From DATFDN01 sp963830565 (GTDB lineage Bacteria > Pseudomonadota > Alphaproteobacteria > Acetobacterales > Acetobacteraceae), in NCBI GenBank assembly GCA_963830565.1, contig CAWHMO010000018.1:62001-126000 (forward strand): DNA of 64,000 nucleotides, in the 5' to 3' direction. A model generated the notes under the pieces. It ran no database searches and had not been told where the DNA came from. It worked only from the letters and a program-made list of their open reading frames with translations. Every line of letters starts with the position of its first letter. Positions within the stretch are counted from its first letter, which is position 1. The position numbers and the translations under genes are program-made. Shown piece after piece: positions 18,249 through 27,871 of the stretch.

Positions 18249-19115
18249 TCAGCGGTTCATGATCACCGGCAAATCCGAGTTTTCCAGCACGTGGCGTGTC
18301 ACGCCGCCAAGTATGAGCTGGCGCAGACGCGAGTGCGAGTAGGCGCCCATGGCCAGCAGGTCGCAGCCGAACTCTCGTGCCGCCGCGAGCAGCGCGGCGC
18401 CAGCACCCCCTGAGCGACAGCGGAACACCTCCACTTCGGCATCGACCCCATGCAGCGCCAGGTAGGCGGCCAATTCGGGTGCCGCCGGGCCGCGGCGATG
18501 GTAGCCTTCGGCCGACAGGATGCGGACCGCCTCGGCCCGCTGCAGCCAGGGGAGCGCGGCGGTAACTGCCGATGCGGATTCGGCGGTGCCGTTCCAGCCG
18601 AGGCAGACCCGCGTGCCGATCGTCGGCAGCGGGACTTGCGGGGAGATCAGGGCTGGCCGCCCCGAATCGAACAGCACCGCATGGAGCGCATCGGACGAGG
18701 ATACGTCCTCTCCGGCCTCGGGATGCGGTACCACGGTCAGGTCCGCCAGCCGTGCCTGTTGCGCGACGATGTCCTCCTCCCGCCCGGTAACGGCGGCGAA
18801 GCTGGCGCTTGGGCCGCCGCCGCGCGGGTGAGGCTCGGAGAGGGAGACCGAGTTTGCGGCGACGAAGCGATCAAACATCAGCCGGACGGCTTGGGCGCGA
18901 TGCGAGCTTTCCTTCTCCGTGGCCGACATCATTTCCTCGATCATCGCGCCCGACAGGCCCTCGCCGGCCAGCGGTGCCACGTCGCGGGAGTCAACCCGCA
19001 CGTGCAGGGCCAGCACGTGGGCGCCCCAGAGGCGCGCGATGGACAGCGATGTGAGCAGCGCCGCTTCGCCTGCGGCGGTGCCCGTCAAGGGCAAAAGCAG
19101 CTTGCGGATGGCCAT
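18249..19115 (-). CDS. universal stress protein, UspA family
   Basis: Protein of 288 residues with two tandem Usp-like halves. The first begins MAIRKLLLPLTGTAAGEAAL and the second ends with the UspA nucleotide-loop-like MGAYSHSRLRQLILGGVTRHVLENSDLPVIMNR (split here by its G-x2-G-x9 pattern region). The second half keeps the glycines of an ATP-binding loop; the first half has lost them. The start at 19115 was chosen because it gives the usual basic-hydrophobic Usp beginning; the longer frame upstream is low-complexity and unlikely to be coding. It is likely a cytoplasmic stress factor and may be co-transcribed with the MarR-pirin pair. Confidence 0.88.
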   Translation of the reverse strand: MAIRKLLLPLTGTAAGEAALLTSLSIARLWGAHVLALHVRVDSRDVAPLAGEGLSGAMIEEMMSATEKESSHRAQAVRLMFDRFVAANSVSLSEPHPRGGGPSASFAAVTGREEDIVAQQARLADLTVVPHPEAGEDVSSSDALHAVLFDSGRPALISPQVPLPTIGTRVCLGWNGTAESASAVTAALPWLQRAEAVRILSAEGYHRRGPAAPELAAYLALHGVDAEVEVFRCRSGGAGAALLAAAREFGCDLLAMGAYSHSRLRQLILGGVTRHVLENSDLPVIMNR

Positions 19116-19213
19116 AACCGACGTCCTTTTCGCGGGTCTGCCTTGCAACGTTAGCACGTCGGAGCCGTGGCCGGACAGTGGGGTGCCCCAGAGGGCACTC
19201 AGGGAGAGGGCAC

Positions 19214-19813
19214 TCAGGGAAAGAGCCGTGCCGCCACCCAACCACCTTCGGTGCCGCGGCTCAGTGTGGTGCGGTCGTGCAGGCGATACGGCATGTCCTG
19301 CCAGAATTCGAACCGATCGGGGATCACGCGGTAGCCCGACCAGTGCGGCGGCCGGGGGATTGTGTCGCCGGGGAAGCGTGCCTCCTGCTCGGCTAGGCGC
19401 CGCTCCAGCTCGGGCCGGCCGGCAAGCGGACGGGACTGGTCGGAGGCCCAGGCGCCCAGGCGGGAAATGCGCGCCCGGGTGGCGAAATAGATGTCGGCCT
19501 CTTCCGCCGTGACCGGCTCGATCGATCCCTCGATCCTGATCTGCCGGCCCAAGGTCTTCCAGTGGAACAGAAGCGCGGCGCGCGGGTTGGCCGCCAACTC
19601 CGTGCCCTTGCGGCTTTGCGTGTTCGTGTAGAAGACAAATCCATGGTTGTCATAACCCTTCAGCAGCACGATCCGGGCCGAGGTCCGCCCGTCCGGGGTG
19701 GCGGTTGCCAGGGTCATGGCATTGGGATCGTTCGGTTCGGACCGCACGGCTTCGTCCATCCAGCGCGCGAACCAAGCGAAGGGATCAATATCGGCGGGGA
19801 CACTCTCGGGCAT
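19214..19813 (-). CDS. pdxH: pyridoxamine 5'-phosphate oxidase
   Basis: FMN enzyme that oxidises pyridoxamine/pyridoxine phosphate to pyridoxal phosphate. The 199-residue protein has DPNAMTLATATPDGRTSARIVLLKGYD near residues 28-55, the FMN-binding FVFYTNTQSRKGTEL and FHWKTLGRQIRIEG, and the C-terminal IPRPPHWSGYRVIPDRFEFWQ and RLHDRTTL. The start at 19813 gives the normal length. It is divergent from fabI, with 88 bp between the starts. Confidence 0.95.
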   Translation of the reverse strand: MPESVPADIDPFAWFARWMDEAVRSEPNDPNAMTLATATPDGRTSARIVLLKGYDNHGFVFYTNTQSRKGTELAANPRAALLFHWKTLGRQIRIEGSIEPVTAEEADIYFATRARISRLGAWASDQSRPLAGRPELERRLAEQEARFPGDTIPRPPHWSGYRVIPDRFEFWQDMPYRLHDRTTLSRGTEGGWVAARLFP

Positions 19814-19901
19814 GTGCGGGCTCCTGATGCGGGCGCGCCACTTGCCCGCCCGCGCGTCGCTGTGCCACCACCGGAGCGAACGGCACAACCCGAGGACGCG
19901 C

Positions 19902-20726
19902 ATGGCGGCGGAACCGCAGACAGGGACGCTGATGCAGGGCAGGCGCGGGCTGGTGATGGGGGTGGCCAACGACCACTCGCTGGCCTGGGGCATCGCCACT
20001 GCCTGCGCCGCGCAGGGCGCGGAACTCGCGTTCACCTTCCAGGGTGAGGCGCTGGAGCGGCGGGTCCGCCCGCTCGCGGCGTCGGTCGGCTCCTCGCTCG
20101 TGATCGGCTGCGACGTCGCCGACGAGGCGAGCATCGACGCGGCTTTCGCGGCGGTGCGGGAGAAATGGGACAGGCTGGACTTTCTCGTCCACGCGATCTC
20201 GTTCGCCGACAAGGCGTTCCTGCGCGGGCGTTACCTGGACACGCCCCGCGCGGCCTTTCTCCAGGCACTCGACATCTCGTGCTACTCCTTTACCGCCGTG
20301 TGTCAGCGCGCGGTGCCGATGATGGGACCGGGCGGCAGCCTGCTCACGCTGACCTATCTGGGCGCGGAGCGATGGACCCCTCATTATAATGTCATGGGCA
20401 TCGCCAAGGCCGCGCTGGAAGCCTCCGTGCGCTATCTCGCCGCCGATCTGGGCGGCGATGGCATCCGGGTGAACGCGATCAGCGCCGGGCCGATCAAGAC
20501 ACTGGCGGCCTCCGGAATCGGCGACTTCCGGTACATCCTGCGCTGGAACCAGCTGAACAGTCCGCTGCAGCGCAACGTCACGATCGGCGATGTCGGGGGT
20601 GCCGCGACGTATCTTCTGTCCGATCTCTCCTCCGGCGTCACCGGGGAGGTGCATCACGTCGATTGCGGGTATCACCTCGTCGGCATGAAAAATCCAGCGG
20701 CGCCGGATATCGCAATCGTGGAATAG
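19902..20726 (+). CDS. fabI: enoyl-[acyl-carrier-protein] reductase (NADH)
   Basis: Last reductive step of each fatty-acid elongation cycle. The 274-residue short-chain dehydrogenase has the FabI type of cofactor site (GRRGLVMGVANDHSLAWGIA), LDFLVHAISFADK, and the catalytic Tyr-x6-Lys in YNVMGIAKAALE, followed by RVNAISAGPIKTLAASGI. The start at 19902 follows a CGAGGA ribosome site. aroC begins four bases after the stop, so they form an operon. FabI is the target of triclosan and diazaborines in other bacteria. Confidence 0.95.
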   Translation: MAAEPQTGTLMQGRRGLVMGVANDHSLAWGIATACAAQGAELAFTFQGEALERRVRPLAASVGSSLVIGCDVADEASIDAAFAAVREKWDRLDFLVHAISFADKAFLRGRYLDTPRAAFLQALDISCYSFTAVCQRAVPMMGPGGSLLTLTYLGAERWTPHYNVMGIAKAALEASVRYLAADLGGDGIRVNAISAGPIKTLAASGIGDFRYILRWNQLNSPLQRNVTIGDVGGAATYLLSDLSSGVTGEVHHVDCGYHLVGMKNPAAPDIAIVE

Positions 20727-20730
20727 TCGC

Positions 20731-21831
20731 GTGAGCCACAACAGCTTCGGCCACCTGTTCCGCGTCACCACCTGGGGCGAGAGCCACGGACCGGCGATCG
20801 GCTGCGTCGTCGATGGCTGTCCTCCCCGCATCGCTCTGTCGGAAGCGGATCTCCAGCCCTGGCTCGATCGGCGCCGGCCCGGGCAATCGCGTTTCACCAC
20901 GCAGCGCCAGGAGCCTGACCAGGTGCGCATCCTGTCCGGCGTGTTCGAGGGGCAGACCACCGGCACCCCGATCGCCCTGGTCATCGAGAACGTCGATCAG
21001 CGCTCGCGCGACTATGGCGACATCGCCGAGCGGTTCCGCCCCGGTCACGCCGATCTCGCCTACCAGCTGAAATACGGCATCCGGGATTATCGCGGCGGCG
21101 GGCGCAGCTCGGCGCGAGAGACGGCGATGCGTGTCGCCGCCGGCGCGGTCGCCCGCAAGCTGCTGGACGGCGTCCGCATTCGCGGCGCGCTGGTGCGGAT
21201 GGGGCCGCACGAGATCGAACGCGCGCGCTGGGAGTGGGACGAAGTGGAGCGAAATCCGTTCTTCTGCCCCGACGCCGTCGCCGCGTCCGAGTGGGAGGCG
21301 CTGCTTTCGGAGGTGCGCAAACAGGGATCGTCGCTCGGCGCGGTGATCGAGGTGCGGGCTGATGGCGTGCCGCCGGGACTGGGGGCGCCAATCTACGGCA
21401 AGCTGGATGCCGAGATCACGGCCGCGCTGATGTCGATTAACGCGGTGAAGGGCGTGGAAATCGGCGACGGCTTCGCTGCTGCCTCGCTGCGCGGGGAGGA
21501 CAACGCCGACGAGATGCGAATGCACGCCGGCGTGGTGGCCTTCCAGTCCAATCACGCCGGCGGCGTGCTTGGCGGCATCTCCACCGGCCAGCCGATCGTG
21601 GCGCGCTTCGCGGTCAAGCCAACCAGCTCCATCCTGACCCCACGCCGCACGGTCGATCGCGCGGGCGGCGAGACGGAGATCGTCACCAAGGGCCGCCACG
21701 ATCCCTGCGTGGGCATCCGCGCCGTGCCTGTGGGCGAGGCGATGCTGGCCTGCGTGCTCGCCGACCATCTGCTGCGCCATCGCGCCCAGAATCCCGACGC
21801 GCCGCAGACGGCGCGATTGCCCCGGAACTGA
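20731..21831 (+). CDS. aroC: chorismate synthase
   Basis: Converts EPSP to chorismate, the branch point to aromatic amino acids, folate and ubiquinone, using reduced FMN. The 366-residue protein shows the family signatures RVTTWGESHGPAIGCVVDG at the start, RPGHADLAYQLKYGIRDYRG around residue 107, and GRHDPCVGIRAVPVGEAM near the end. It begins with GTG, four bases after fabI. The next operon (sugar ABC transporter) starts 32 bp downstream. Confidence 0.95.
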   Translation: MSHNSFGHLFRVTTWGESHGPAIGCVVDGCPPRIALSEADLQPWLDRRRPGQSRFTTQRQEPDQVRILSGVFEGQTTGTPIALVIENVDQRSRDYGDIAERFRPGHADLAYQLKYGIRDYRGGGRSSARETAMRVAAGAVARKLLDGVRIRGALVRMGPHEIERARWEWDEVERNPFFCPDAVAASEWEALLSEVRKQGSSLGAVIEVRADGVPPGLGAPIYGKLDAEITAALMSINAVKGVEIGDGFAAASLRGEDNADEMRMHAGVVAFQSNHAGGVLGGISTGQPIVARFAVKPTSSILTPRRTVDRAGGETEIVTKGRHDPCVGIRAVPVGEAMLACVLADHLLRHRAQNPDAPQTARLPRN

Positions 21832-21863
21832 GGATGGGTCCTCTTCCCCAACGGAGGGAAGCC

Positions 21864-23413
21864 ATGAAGCAACCGACGGTCCACGACAGCGGTGCCGGTC
21901 CCCGGTTGGAGATGCGCAACATCTCCAAGACCTTTCCAGGCGTCAGGGCCCTCAGCAACGTCCAGATCAAGGCGTGGGGCGGGGAAGTGCTGGCGCTCAT
22001 GGGCGAGAACGGCGCCGGCAAATCAACACTGATGAAGATTCTCTCGGGCGCTTACCACGCCGATCCGGGAGGACAGAATCCTGATCGAAGGCAAGCCGGT
22101 CGCGATCTCCGATCCGATCGCGGCGCGGCGGCACGGCATCGCGATCATCTATCAGGAACTGGCGCTCGCACCCAATCTCAGCGTCGCGGAGAACATCTAT
22201 CTCGGCTCTGAGCTGGCCAGAGGCGGCCGCATCGATCGGAGGGGTATGTACGAGGGTTGCCGACCCGTGCTGGAGCGGCTCGGCGCTCCATTCCGTCCCG
22301 AGACCCCGGTCGGCAGTCTCTCGATCGCAGAACAGCAGCTGGTCGAGATCGCGCGCGCCCTTCATACCAAGGCGAGGATCGTCGTGCTCGACGAACCGAC
22401 GACGGCGCTGTCGTCGCGCGAGACCGAGCGGCTGTTCGCGCTCGTGCGGCAATTGCGCGCCGACGGCATCGCTCTGATCTACATCAGCCACCGTATGGCC
22501 GAGGTGTACGAACTCGCCGACCGCGTCTCCGTGCTGCGAGACGGGAGCTATGTCGGAACGCTCGGCCGCGACGAACTGAAAGCCGAGAGTTCTGGTCAAG
22601 ATGATGGTCGGGCGCGATCTGTCGAGCTTCTACACGAAGGAGAAGCACGCCGCGGCGGGCCGGCATGGCGACGTCCTGCTCGAGGTCAAGGACATCACCG
22701 ATGGCGGCAGGCGCGTATGGCCCTGCAGCCTGCGGCTCCATGGCGGGGAGGTGCTCGGTATTGCCGGCCTTGTCGGCTCGGGACGCACGGAACTCGCGCG
22801 CCTGATCTATGGCGCCGATCCGAAGGCCGGTGGCGTGGTCATGCTGGAAGGCAGGGAGCTGTCGATCACCGCGCCAGAGGACGCGCTGGCCGCCGGCATC
22901 GCCTATTTGACAGAGGACCGCAAAGGCCTCGGGCTGTTCCTCGATCTCTCCTGCGCCACGAACATCAACCTCGGCGTGATCCGCCGCGATGCGACGGCAG
23001 GCGGCGTCCTGAACCTGGCCGCCGGACGGCAGCGCGCCGTGCAGGCCTTCCAGGCGCTCCGGGTTCGCGCGGCAAGCCCGCTGGTAACGGTCGGCAGTCT
23101 CTCCGGAGGCAACCAGCAGAAAGTGCTGCTCTCGCGTTGGCTCGAAATTGGCCCCAAGGTGCTGATCCTCGACGAGCCGACCCGCGGCGTCGATATCGGC
23201 GCCAAGTCCGAACTCTACCGCATCATCGATGAACTTGCCGAACGGGGCATTGGCATCATCGTTATTTCGAGCGAGCTTCCCGAGGTGATCGGCATCTGCG
23301 ACCGCGTGCTGGTGATGCGGGAGGGCCACATCGCTGGTCAGGTCGGCGGTCCCGGTGACAAGCCGATCACTCAAGAGAACATAATGGCCTACGGAGCCGG
23401 GCTGGTCGGCTAA
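21864..23413 (+). pseudogene. sugar ABC transporter ATPase (RbsA/CUT2 type), two frameshifts
   Basis: Double-ATPase subunit of a CUT2 sugar importer. The pieces lie in three frames. 21864-22077 carries the first Walker A (GENGAGKST). The middle part runs to about 22590 with IIYQELALAPNLSV, SIAEQQLVEIARAL and VVLDEPTTAL. The last part from 22591 has GRTELARLIYG, YLTEDRKGLGLF, SLSGGNQQKVLLSRWL and LILDEPTRGVDIGA. Removing one A at 22077-22078 and one T at 22590-22591 gives one 515-residue frame of exactly the family size. A GGAGGG ribosome site precedes the ATG at 21864. Permease and binding-protein genes follow intact. If the shifts are real the importer has lost its motor. Confidence 0.9.
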
Positions 23414-23425
23414 GCGGAGGCAGAT

Positions 23426-24466
23426 ATGGGGGAAACGGAACGAGAGCAGACCGCGATAGCCGCGGCGTCCCCATCGGGAGGCATCGGCCTGCGGGCGCGC
23501 CGTGCTCAGGTCAGGAGCCTGCTCCAGGCGCTCGGCATGCTGCCGGTGCTCATCATCCTTGCGATAGCGTTTAATTTTTTGACCGGAGAACGCTTCTTCA
23601 GCGGGCAGAACATGTCGATCGTGGCACAGCAAGCCTCGATCAACACGGTGCTCGGCTCCGGCATGACCCTGGTGATCCTGACCGGCGGCATCGACCTTTC
23701 CGTCGGTTCGATCCTGGCCGCCTCGGCGATGGCGGCGCTGATTGCCTCGCTCATACCCGGATGGGGGTTGCTGGGGGTTCCCGCAGGGCTGATCACCGGC
23801 CTTTTCTTCGGCTTGCTGAACGGAGCCTTGATCGCGCTGCTCAATCTGCCGCCGTTCATCGTCACGCTGGGCTCGCTCACGGCAGTGCGGGGATTGGCGA
23901 GGCTGATGGGCCGCGACACCACGGTCTTCAATCCCGACCTGTCGTTTGCCGCCATCGGCAACAGCAGCATCCCCATAGCGTCCGGCATCGGGATCCCCAT
24001 TCTGGCCGTGATCGCGCTTATCGTCATCGTCGGGTGCTGGTTCCTGCTACGGCGCACCGTGCTCGGGGTGTGGATCTACGCTGTGGGAGGCAATGCGGCT
24101 GCCGCACGCCTCTCGGGGATCAAGGTGTGGGTGATCCTGCTGTTCGTCTACGCCATGTCGGGGCTGCTCGCCGGCCTCGGCGGCGTGATGTCGGCGGCCC
24201 GGCTTTTCGCGGCCAACGGCCTGCAGCTCGGACAATCCTACGAACTTGACGCGATCGCCGCCGTTATCCTGGGCGGCACCAGCTTCATCGGCGGCATCGG
24301 CTCGATCTGGGGAACACTGGTCGGAGCGCTGATCATCGCGGTGCTGACCAATGGCCTGGTCCTGCTCGGGGTCTCGGACATATGGCAGTTCATCATCAAG
24401 GGCCTTGTGATCATCGGCGCGGTGGCTCTCGACCGCCTCCGCCTGCAAGGCAACGCCCGGACCTGA
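23426..24466 (+). CDS. sugar ABC transporter permease (RbsC/CUT2 type)
   Basis: Inner-membrane permease of 346 residues with eight to ten hydrophobic segments. Family motifs are SINTVLGSGMTLVILTGGIDLSVGS at about residues 70-94, NLPPFIVTLGSLTAVRGLA near 145, and the ELDAIAAVILGGTSFIGGIGS segment near 275. A C-terminal hydrophobic helix (IKGLVIIGAVALDRLR) follows. It starts 12 bp after the ATPase gene, with an AGCGGAGG ribosome site, and is followed by the binding protein. The substrate class is pentose- or polyol-like by family; the exact sugar cannot be read from the sequence. Confidence 0.92.
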   Translation: MGETEREQTAIAAASPSGGIGLRARRAQVRSLLQALGMLPVLIILAIAFNFLTGERFFSGQNMSIVAQQASINTVLGSGMTLVILTGGIDLSVGSILAASAMAALIASLIPGWGLLGVPAGLITGLFFGLLNGALIALLNLPPFIVTLGSLTAVRGLARLMGRDTTVFNPDLSFAAIGNSSIPIASGIGIPILAVIALIVIVGCWFLLRRTVLGVWIYAVGGNAAAARLSGIKVWVILLFVYAMSGLLAGLGGVMSAARLFAANGLQLGQSYELDAIAAVILGGTSFIGGIGSIWGTLVGALIIAVLTNGLVLLGVSDIWQFIIKGLVIIGAVALDRLRLQGNART

Positions 24467-24570
24467 GCTTCACTATTCCTGGCCAAGGCCGCATCGGTCT
24501 GAGCCTGGCGACCGGCGTGCGAATGGCCCACCGCCGGTCAAATGAAATCCGGGCCAAGGAGACGCACGGA

Positions 24571-25494
24571 ATGTTCAAGAAGCTCTTCCTGGCAGGTGCC
24601 GCAATGGCGTTGATGACCGCCGGCGCCTCCGCGAAGGACCTGAAGCTGGTTGGGATCACGGTCGGCTCGCTCGGCAATCCGTACTTCGTCGATCTGGTCA
24701 AGGGCGCCACGGACGAGGTGCATCAGCTCGCCCCGCAAGCCAAGGTTACAGCGGCATCGGCCGACTACGACCTGGGCAAGCAGTCTACCCAGATCGACAA
24801 CTTCATCGCCTCCGGGGCCAACATCATCCTGGTCAACGCCGCTGATCCGAAGGCCATCGGACCGGCCATCAAGCGGGCCGAGGCCGCCGGGATCGTCGTC
24901 GTGGCGGTCGATGTCGCCGCGGCCGGGGCGGATGCCACGGTGCAGACCAACAATGTCCAAGCCGGACAGATCTCCTGTCAGTACCTGGCCGACAAGATCG
25001 ATCACAAGGGCAACGTCGTCATCGAGAACGGGCCGCAGGTTTCGGCCGTCGTCGATCGGGTCAACGGCTGCAAGCAGGTGCTGGGCAAGTATCCCGAGAT
25101 CAAGATCCTGTCCTCCGATCAGGACGGCAAGGGCTCCCGCGAGGGCGGTCTGAATGCGATGCAGGGCTACCTGACCCGATTCCAAAACCTTCAGGGCGTG
25201 TTCGCCATCAACGACCCGCAGGCGATCGGCTCCGACTTGGCCGCCAAGCAGCTCCACCGCAACGGCGTCGTCATCACGTCGGTGGACGGCGCGCCGGACA
25301 TCGTCGCCGCGCTGAAAAGCAAGACCGACGTTCAGGCTTCGGCGAGTCAGGACCCTTACACCATGGGCAAGCTGGCAATTGAAGTCGGGGCCGAAATCAT
25401 GAACGGCAAGAAGCCGGAGCAAACGACGATGCTGATGCCCTCCAAGCTGATCACCCGCGACAACGTAGGCGAGTACCCGGGCTGGGCTCACTGA
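24571..25494 (+). CDS. sugar ABC transporter substrate-binding protein (RbsB type)
   Basis: Periplasmic binding protein of 307 residues with a signal peptide (MFKKLFLAGAAMALMTAGASA, cut near residue 21). The type I periplasmic fold is shown by VGSLGNPYFVDLVKGA, FIASGANIILVNAADPKAI, VDVAAAGADATVQTNN, and GVFAINDPQAIGSDLAA. The start at 24571 follows AAGGAGACGCACGGA. It is the last gene of the CUT2 operon. The long spacing from the permease (104 bp) may allow separate expression, as is common for binding proteins. Confidence 0.93.
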   Translation: MFKKLFLAGAAMALMTAGASAKDLKLVGITVGSLGNPYFVDLVKGATDEVHQLAPQAKVTAASADYDLGKQSTQIDNFIASGANIILVNAADPKAIGPAIKRAEAAGIVVVAVDVAAAGADATVQTNNVQAGQISCQYLADKIDHKGNVVIENGPQVSAVVDRVNGCKQVLGKYPEIKILSSDQDGKGSREGGLNAMQGYLTRFQNLQGVFAINDPQAIGSDLAAKQLHRNGVVITSVDGAPDIVAALKSKTDVQASASQDPYTMGKLAIEVGAEIMNGKKPEQTTMLMPSKLITRDNVGEYPGWAH

Positions 25495-25766
25495 GCCAGC
25501 GTCGCGGCGACTTCGGCCGGGTCTTCCGATTACGTCGGGCAACGCCATCGTGGATGGGAAATGGGAAGATCTGGCCGCAAGCCACGAAGCCGGTCATCAG
25601 GCCGACACGCTTGAGCTTGCGTATCGAGACCGCTGGTGCGGTTTGGTAGAGGAGGGTGGGTATCCTCACCGTACAATACGATTTCGGTCCCGGCCATGTT
25701 GGCCACGCCGAGTGATTGGCGAGTGATGGAGATGGCAGACGCGCGGGCCTTCCCGGAGCGAAACTC

Positions 25767-26135
25767 ATGAGCACCCGAATCCCAGCGGACAACGTCAGAC
25801 TGAAGCGAGCGTACGAACCGCCCGTCGCCGAGGATGGCACCCGGATCCTGATCGACCGATTGTGGCCGCGTGGGCTCTCGAAGGCAGACGCCGCTGTGGA
25901 CCAATGGATGAAGAATATTGCGCCCAGCACTGAGCTGCGAAAATGGTTCGGGCATGATCCGGCCCGCTGGGAAGAATTCCGTCGGCGCTATACCGAGGAA
26001 CTGCATCAGAACGCCGAGCTGCTGAGCCAATTGCGTTCTCTTGCGCGACAGAGCCCGGTTACGCTGGTCTATTCGGCTCATGACGAGGTGCATAACGACG
26101 CGATCGTGCTGCGGGACCTGCTGCTGGGACGGTAG
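25767..26135 (+). CDS. DUF488 family protein
   Basis: Small cytoplasmic protein of 122 residues. It has the DUF488 hallmarks: ILIDRLWPRGLSK near residue 28, STELRKWFGHDPARWEEFRRRY around 54-75, and the C-terminal TLVYSAHDEVHNDAIVLRDLL. Function of the family is unknown; members are widespread in bacteria, often beside transport or metal genes. It begins at an ATG after CGGAGCG, 272 bp after the binding-protein gene. Nothing else recognisable lies in that gap. Confidence 0.85.
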   Translation: MSTRIPADNVRLKRAYEPPVAEDGTRILIDRLWPRGLSKADAAVDQWMKNIAPSTELRKWFGHDPARWEEFRRRYTEELHQNAELLSQLRSLARQSPVTLVYSAHDEVHNDAIVLRDLLLGR

Positions 26136-26386
26136 GCTGCCCTCCCAGTGTGTCGTTCGTGCGATCAGCGGCGAATCTGCGTAGTTTCCGATTCTACCGC
26201 CATTATCGTTGCCTCGGTAAGATCGCACTGGTTGAGCCGCTCAGGTGGCGCGTCGGCGTACAAGCCAGCAGGTGTCGCAATCCCGGGATCGATGCCGACT
26301 TCGGTCAGCATGATCCGCTCCGGGTTGCAGCCGACCCGCGCGGTAGGCGAGCAGCGCGCGCTATTCCGGGTCATTGGCGATCGGCC

Positions 26387-27871
26387 TCATGCGATCTTGG
26401 CCATCCATGCCGCGAAGCCCTCGCATTCGGCCGGCGTCATGTGCAGGTAGTGCTTGGTGCGTCGCTCCAGCACGTCTTCCGGCTGCCGTGCCCATTCGGT
26501 CCGGATCAAGTAGTCGGCTTCGCGCTCATAGAGGCGTCCGCCGAAATGCCGTCCGAGATCGGCAGTCGAGCTTGCGCCCTCCAGCAGCAGCTCGGCCCGG
26601 GTGCCGTAAAGCCGTGCGTAGTGCCGCGCCAGCCCGGCGCCGAGCCAGGGAAGGCGCGCATCGAGCGCGCGGAGATAGGCCTCGAAATCGCCCCCAGGCA
26701 GGTCGCCGCCGGGCAACGGCGCGGTGCCCGTCCAGGCAGGGAACTTCGGTGACAGGTTCACCGCGAGCTTGCCCAGCGCGTGCTCCGCGAGCTTGCGATA
26801 CGTGGTGATCTTGCCGCCGAATACCGACAGCAGTGGCGGCGCTCCGTCCACCTCGAAGATGTAGTCGCGCGTCACCGCCGACGGGTTCGCCGCCCGATCG
26901 TCGTACAGCGGCCGCACGCCAGAGAAGGCGTGCTTCACGTCATCGGACGCCAGCTGGCGTCGCATATAGCGATTGACAGCGCGCAACAGGTAGTCGCGTT
27001 CCACCGTATCGGGCGCCACGCGCTCCGGCTGATCCTCGAATGGGATGTCGGTCGTGCCGATCAGGCAGAGATCGTCCTCGTACGGATTGACGAAGATGAC
27101 GCGCTTATCGTCGTTCTGCAGCAGGTAGGCCTGCGGACCTTGCCAGAATTTCGGCACGATCAGGTGGCTGCCCTTCACCAGTCGCACCCGGCGCGAGGTG
27201 TTGGAGCCGGCGACGTCGCGGATGATCTGCTCCACCCACGGCCCCGCTGCGTTCACCAGCACCCTGGCGCGGAATTCGCGCTCGCCGCCGTCTTGGTTGC
27301 GCACCGTCACGGCCCAGAGCCCGTCCGCACGGCTGGCGCGGATGGCCTCGCTGTGCACCAGCACCTCGGCCCCGCGCTCGCGCGCATCAAGAGCGTTCAG
27401 CACAACGAGCCGCGCGTCTTCCACCCAGCAATCCGAATACTCGAAGGCGGCGCGGAAGCTCTCCTTGATCGGCGCGCCCTCCGGATCGCGCCGCAGGTCG
27501 ATGCGCCGGGTCGGCGGCAGCTTTCGCCGTCCGCCGAGATGGTCGTAGAGGAACAGCCCGCTCCGGATCAGCCACGCTGGGCGCTGCTCGGGGCTATGCG
27601 GCAGCACGAAGCGCATCGGCCAGACGATGTGCGGCGCAATGTTCAGGAGCACCTCGCGCTCGATCAGCGCCTCGCGCACCAGGCGGAACTCGTAGTATTC
27701 GAGATAGCGCAACCCGCCATGGATCAGCTTGCCGGAGCGCGAGGAGGTGCCCTCGCCCAGATCCCCCTTCTCGCAGAGCGCGACGCTCAGCCCACGCCCG
27801 GCGGCGTCGCGCGCGATGCCGGCCCCATTGATGCCGCCGCCGATCACGAACAGGTCGAGCGGGTCGCTCAT
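26387..27871 (-). CDS. glpD: FAD-dependent glycerol-3-phosphate dehydrogenase
   Basis: Membrane-associated flavoenzyme passing electrons from a polyol phosphate (normally sn-glycerol 3-phosphate) to quinone. The 494-residue protein has the FAD loop VIGGGINGAGIARDAAGRG at residues 9-27, EGTSSRSGKLIHGGLRYLEY, VRLVKGSHLIVPKF, IGTTDIPFED, FSGVRPLYDD and VFGGKITTYRKLAE, all typical of GlpD. The start at 27871 overlaps the stop of the aldolase gene by four bases. Given its place beside an aldolase and a sugar importer, it may act on another polyol phosphate, as EryB does; that is inference. Confidence 0.92.
   Translation of the reverse strand: MSDPLDLFVIGGGINGAGIARDAAGRGLSVALCEKGDLGEGTSSRSGKLIHGGLRYLEYYEFRLVREALIEREVLLNIAPHIVWPMRFVLPHSPEQRPAWLIRSGLFLYDHLGGRRKLPPTRRIDLRRDPEGAPIKESFRAAFEYSDCWVEDARLVVLNALDARERGAEVLVHSEAIRASRADGLWAVTVRNQDGGEREFRARVLVNAAGPWVEQIIRDVAGSNTSRRVRLVKGSHLIVPKFWQGPQAYLLQNDDKRVIFVNPYEDDLCLIGTTDIPFEDQPERVAPDTVERDYLLRAVNRYMRRQLASDDVKHAFSGVRPLYDDRAANPSAVTRDYIFEVDGAPPLLSVFGGKITTYRKLAEHALGKLAVNLSPKFPAWTGTAPLPGGDLPGGDFEAYLRALDARLPWLGAGLARHYARLYGTRAELLLEGASSTADLGRHFGGRLYEREADYLIRTEWARQPEDVLERRTKHYLHMTPAECEGFAAWMAKIA

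Noticed and set aside
17351..22591. A link between the extra-A positions and a methylation motif such as GATC or GANTC
   Set aside because: Some repaired sites contain GATC or GAGTC, but the integrase and the G and C insertions do not, and very many such motifs in the window are undisturbed.
26165..26374. A 69-codon minus-strand frame between DUF488 and glpD
   Set aside because: No domain, no convincing ribosome site, and composition like neighbouring non-coding sequence. It could be a remnant, but I cannot support it.
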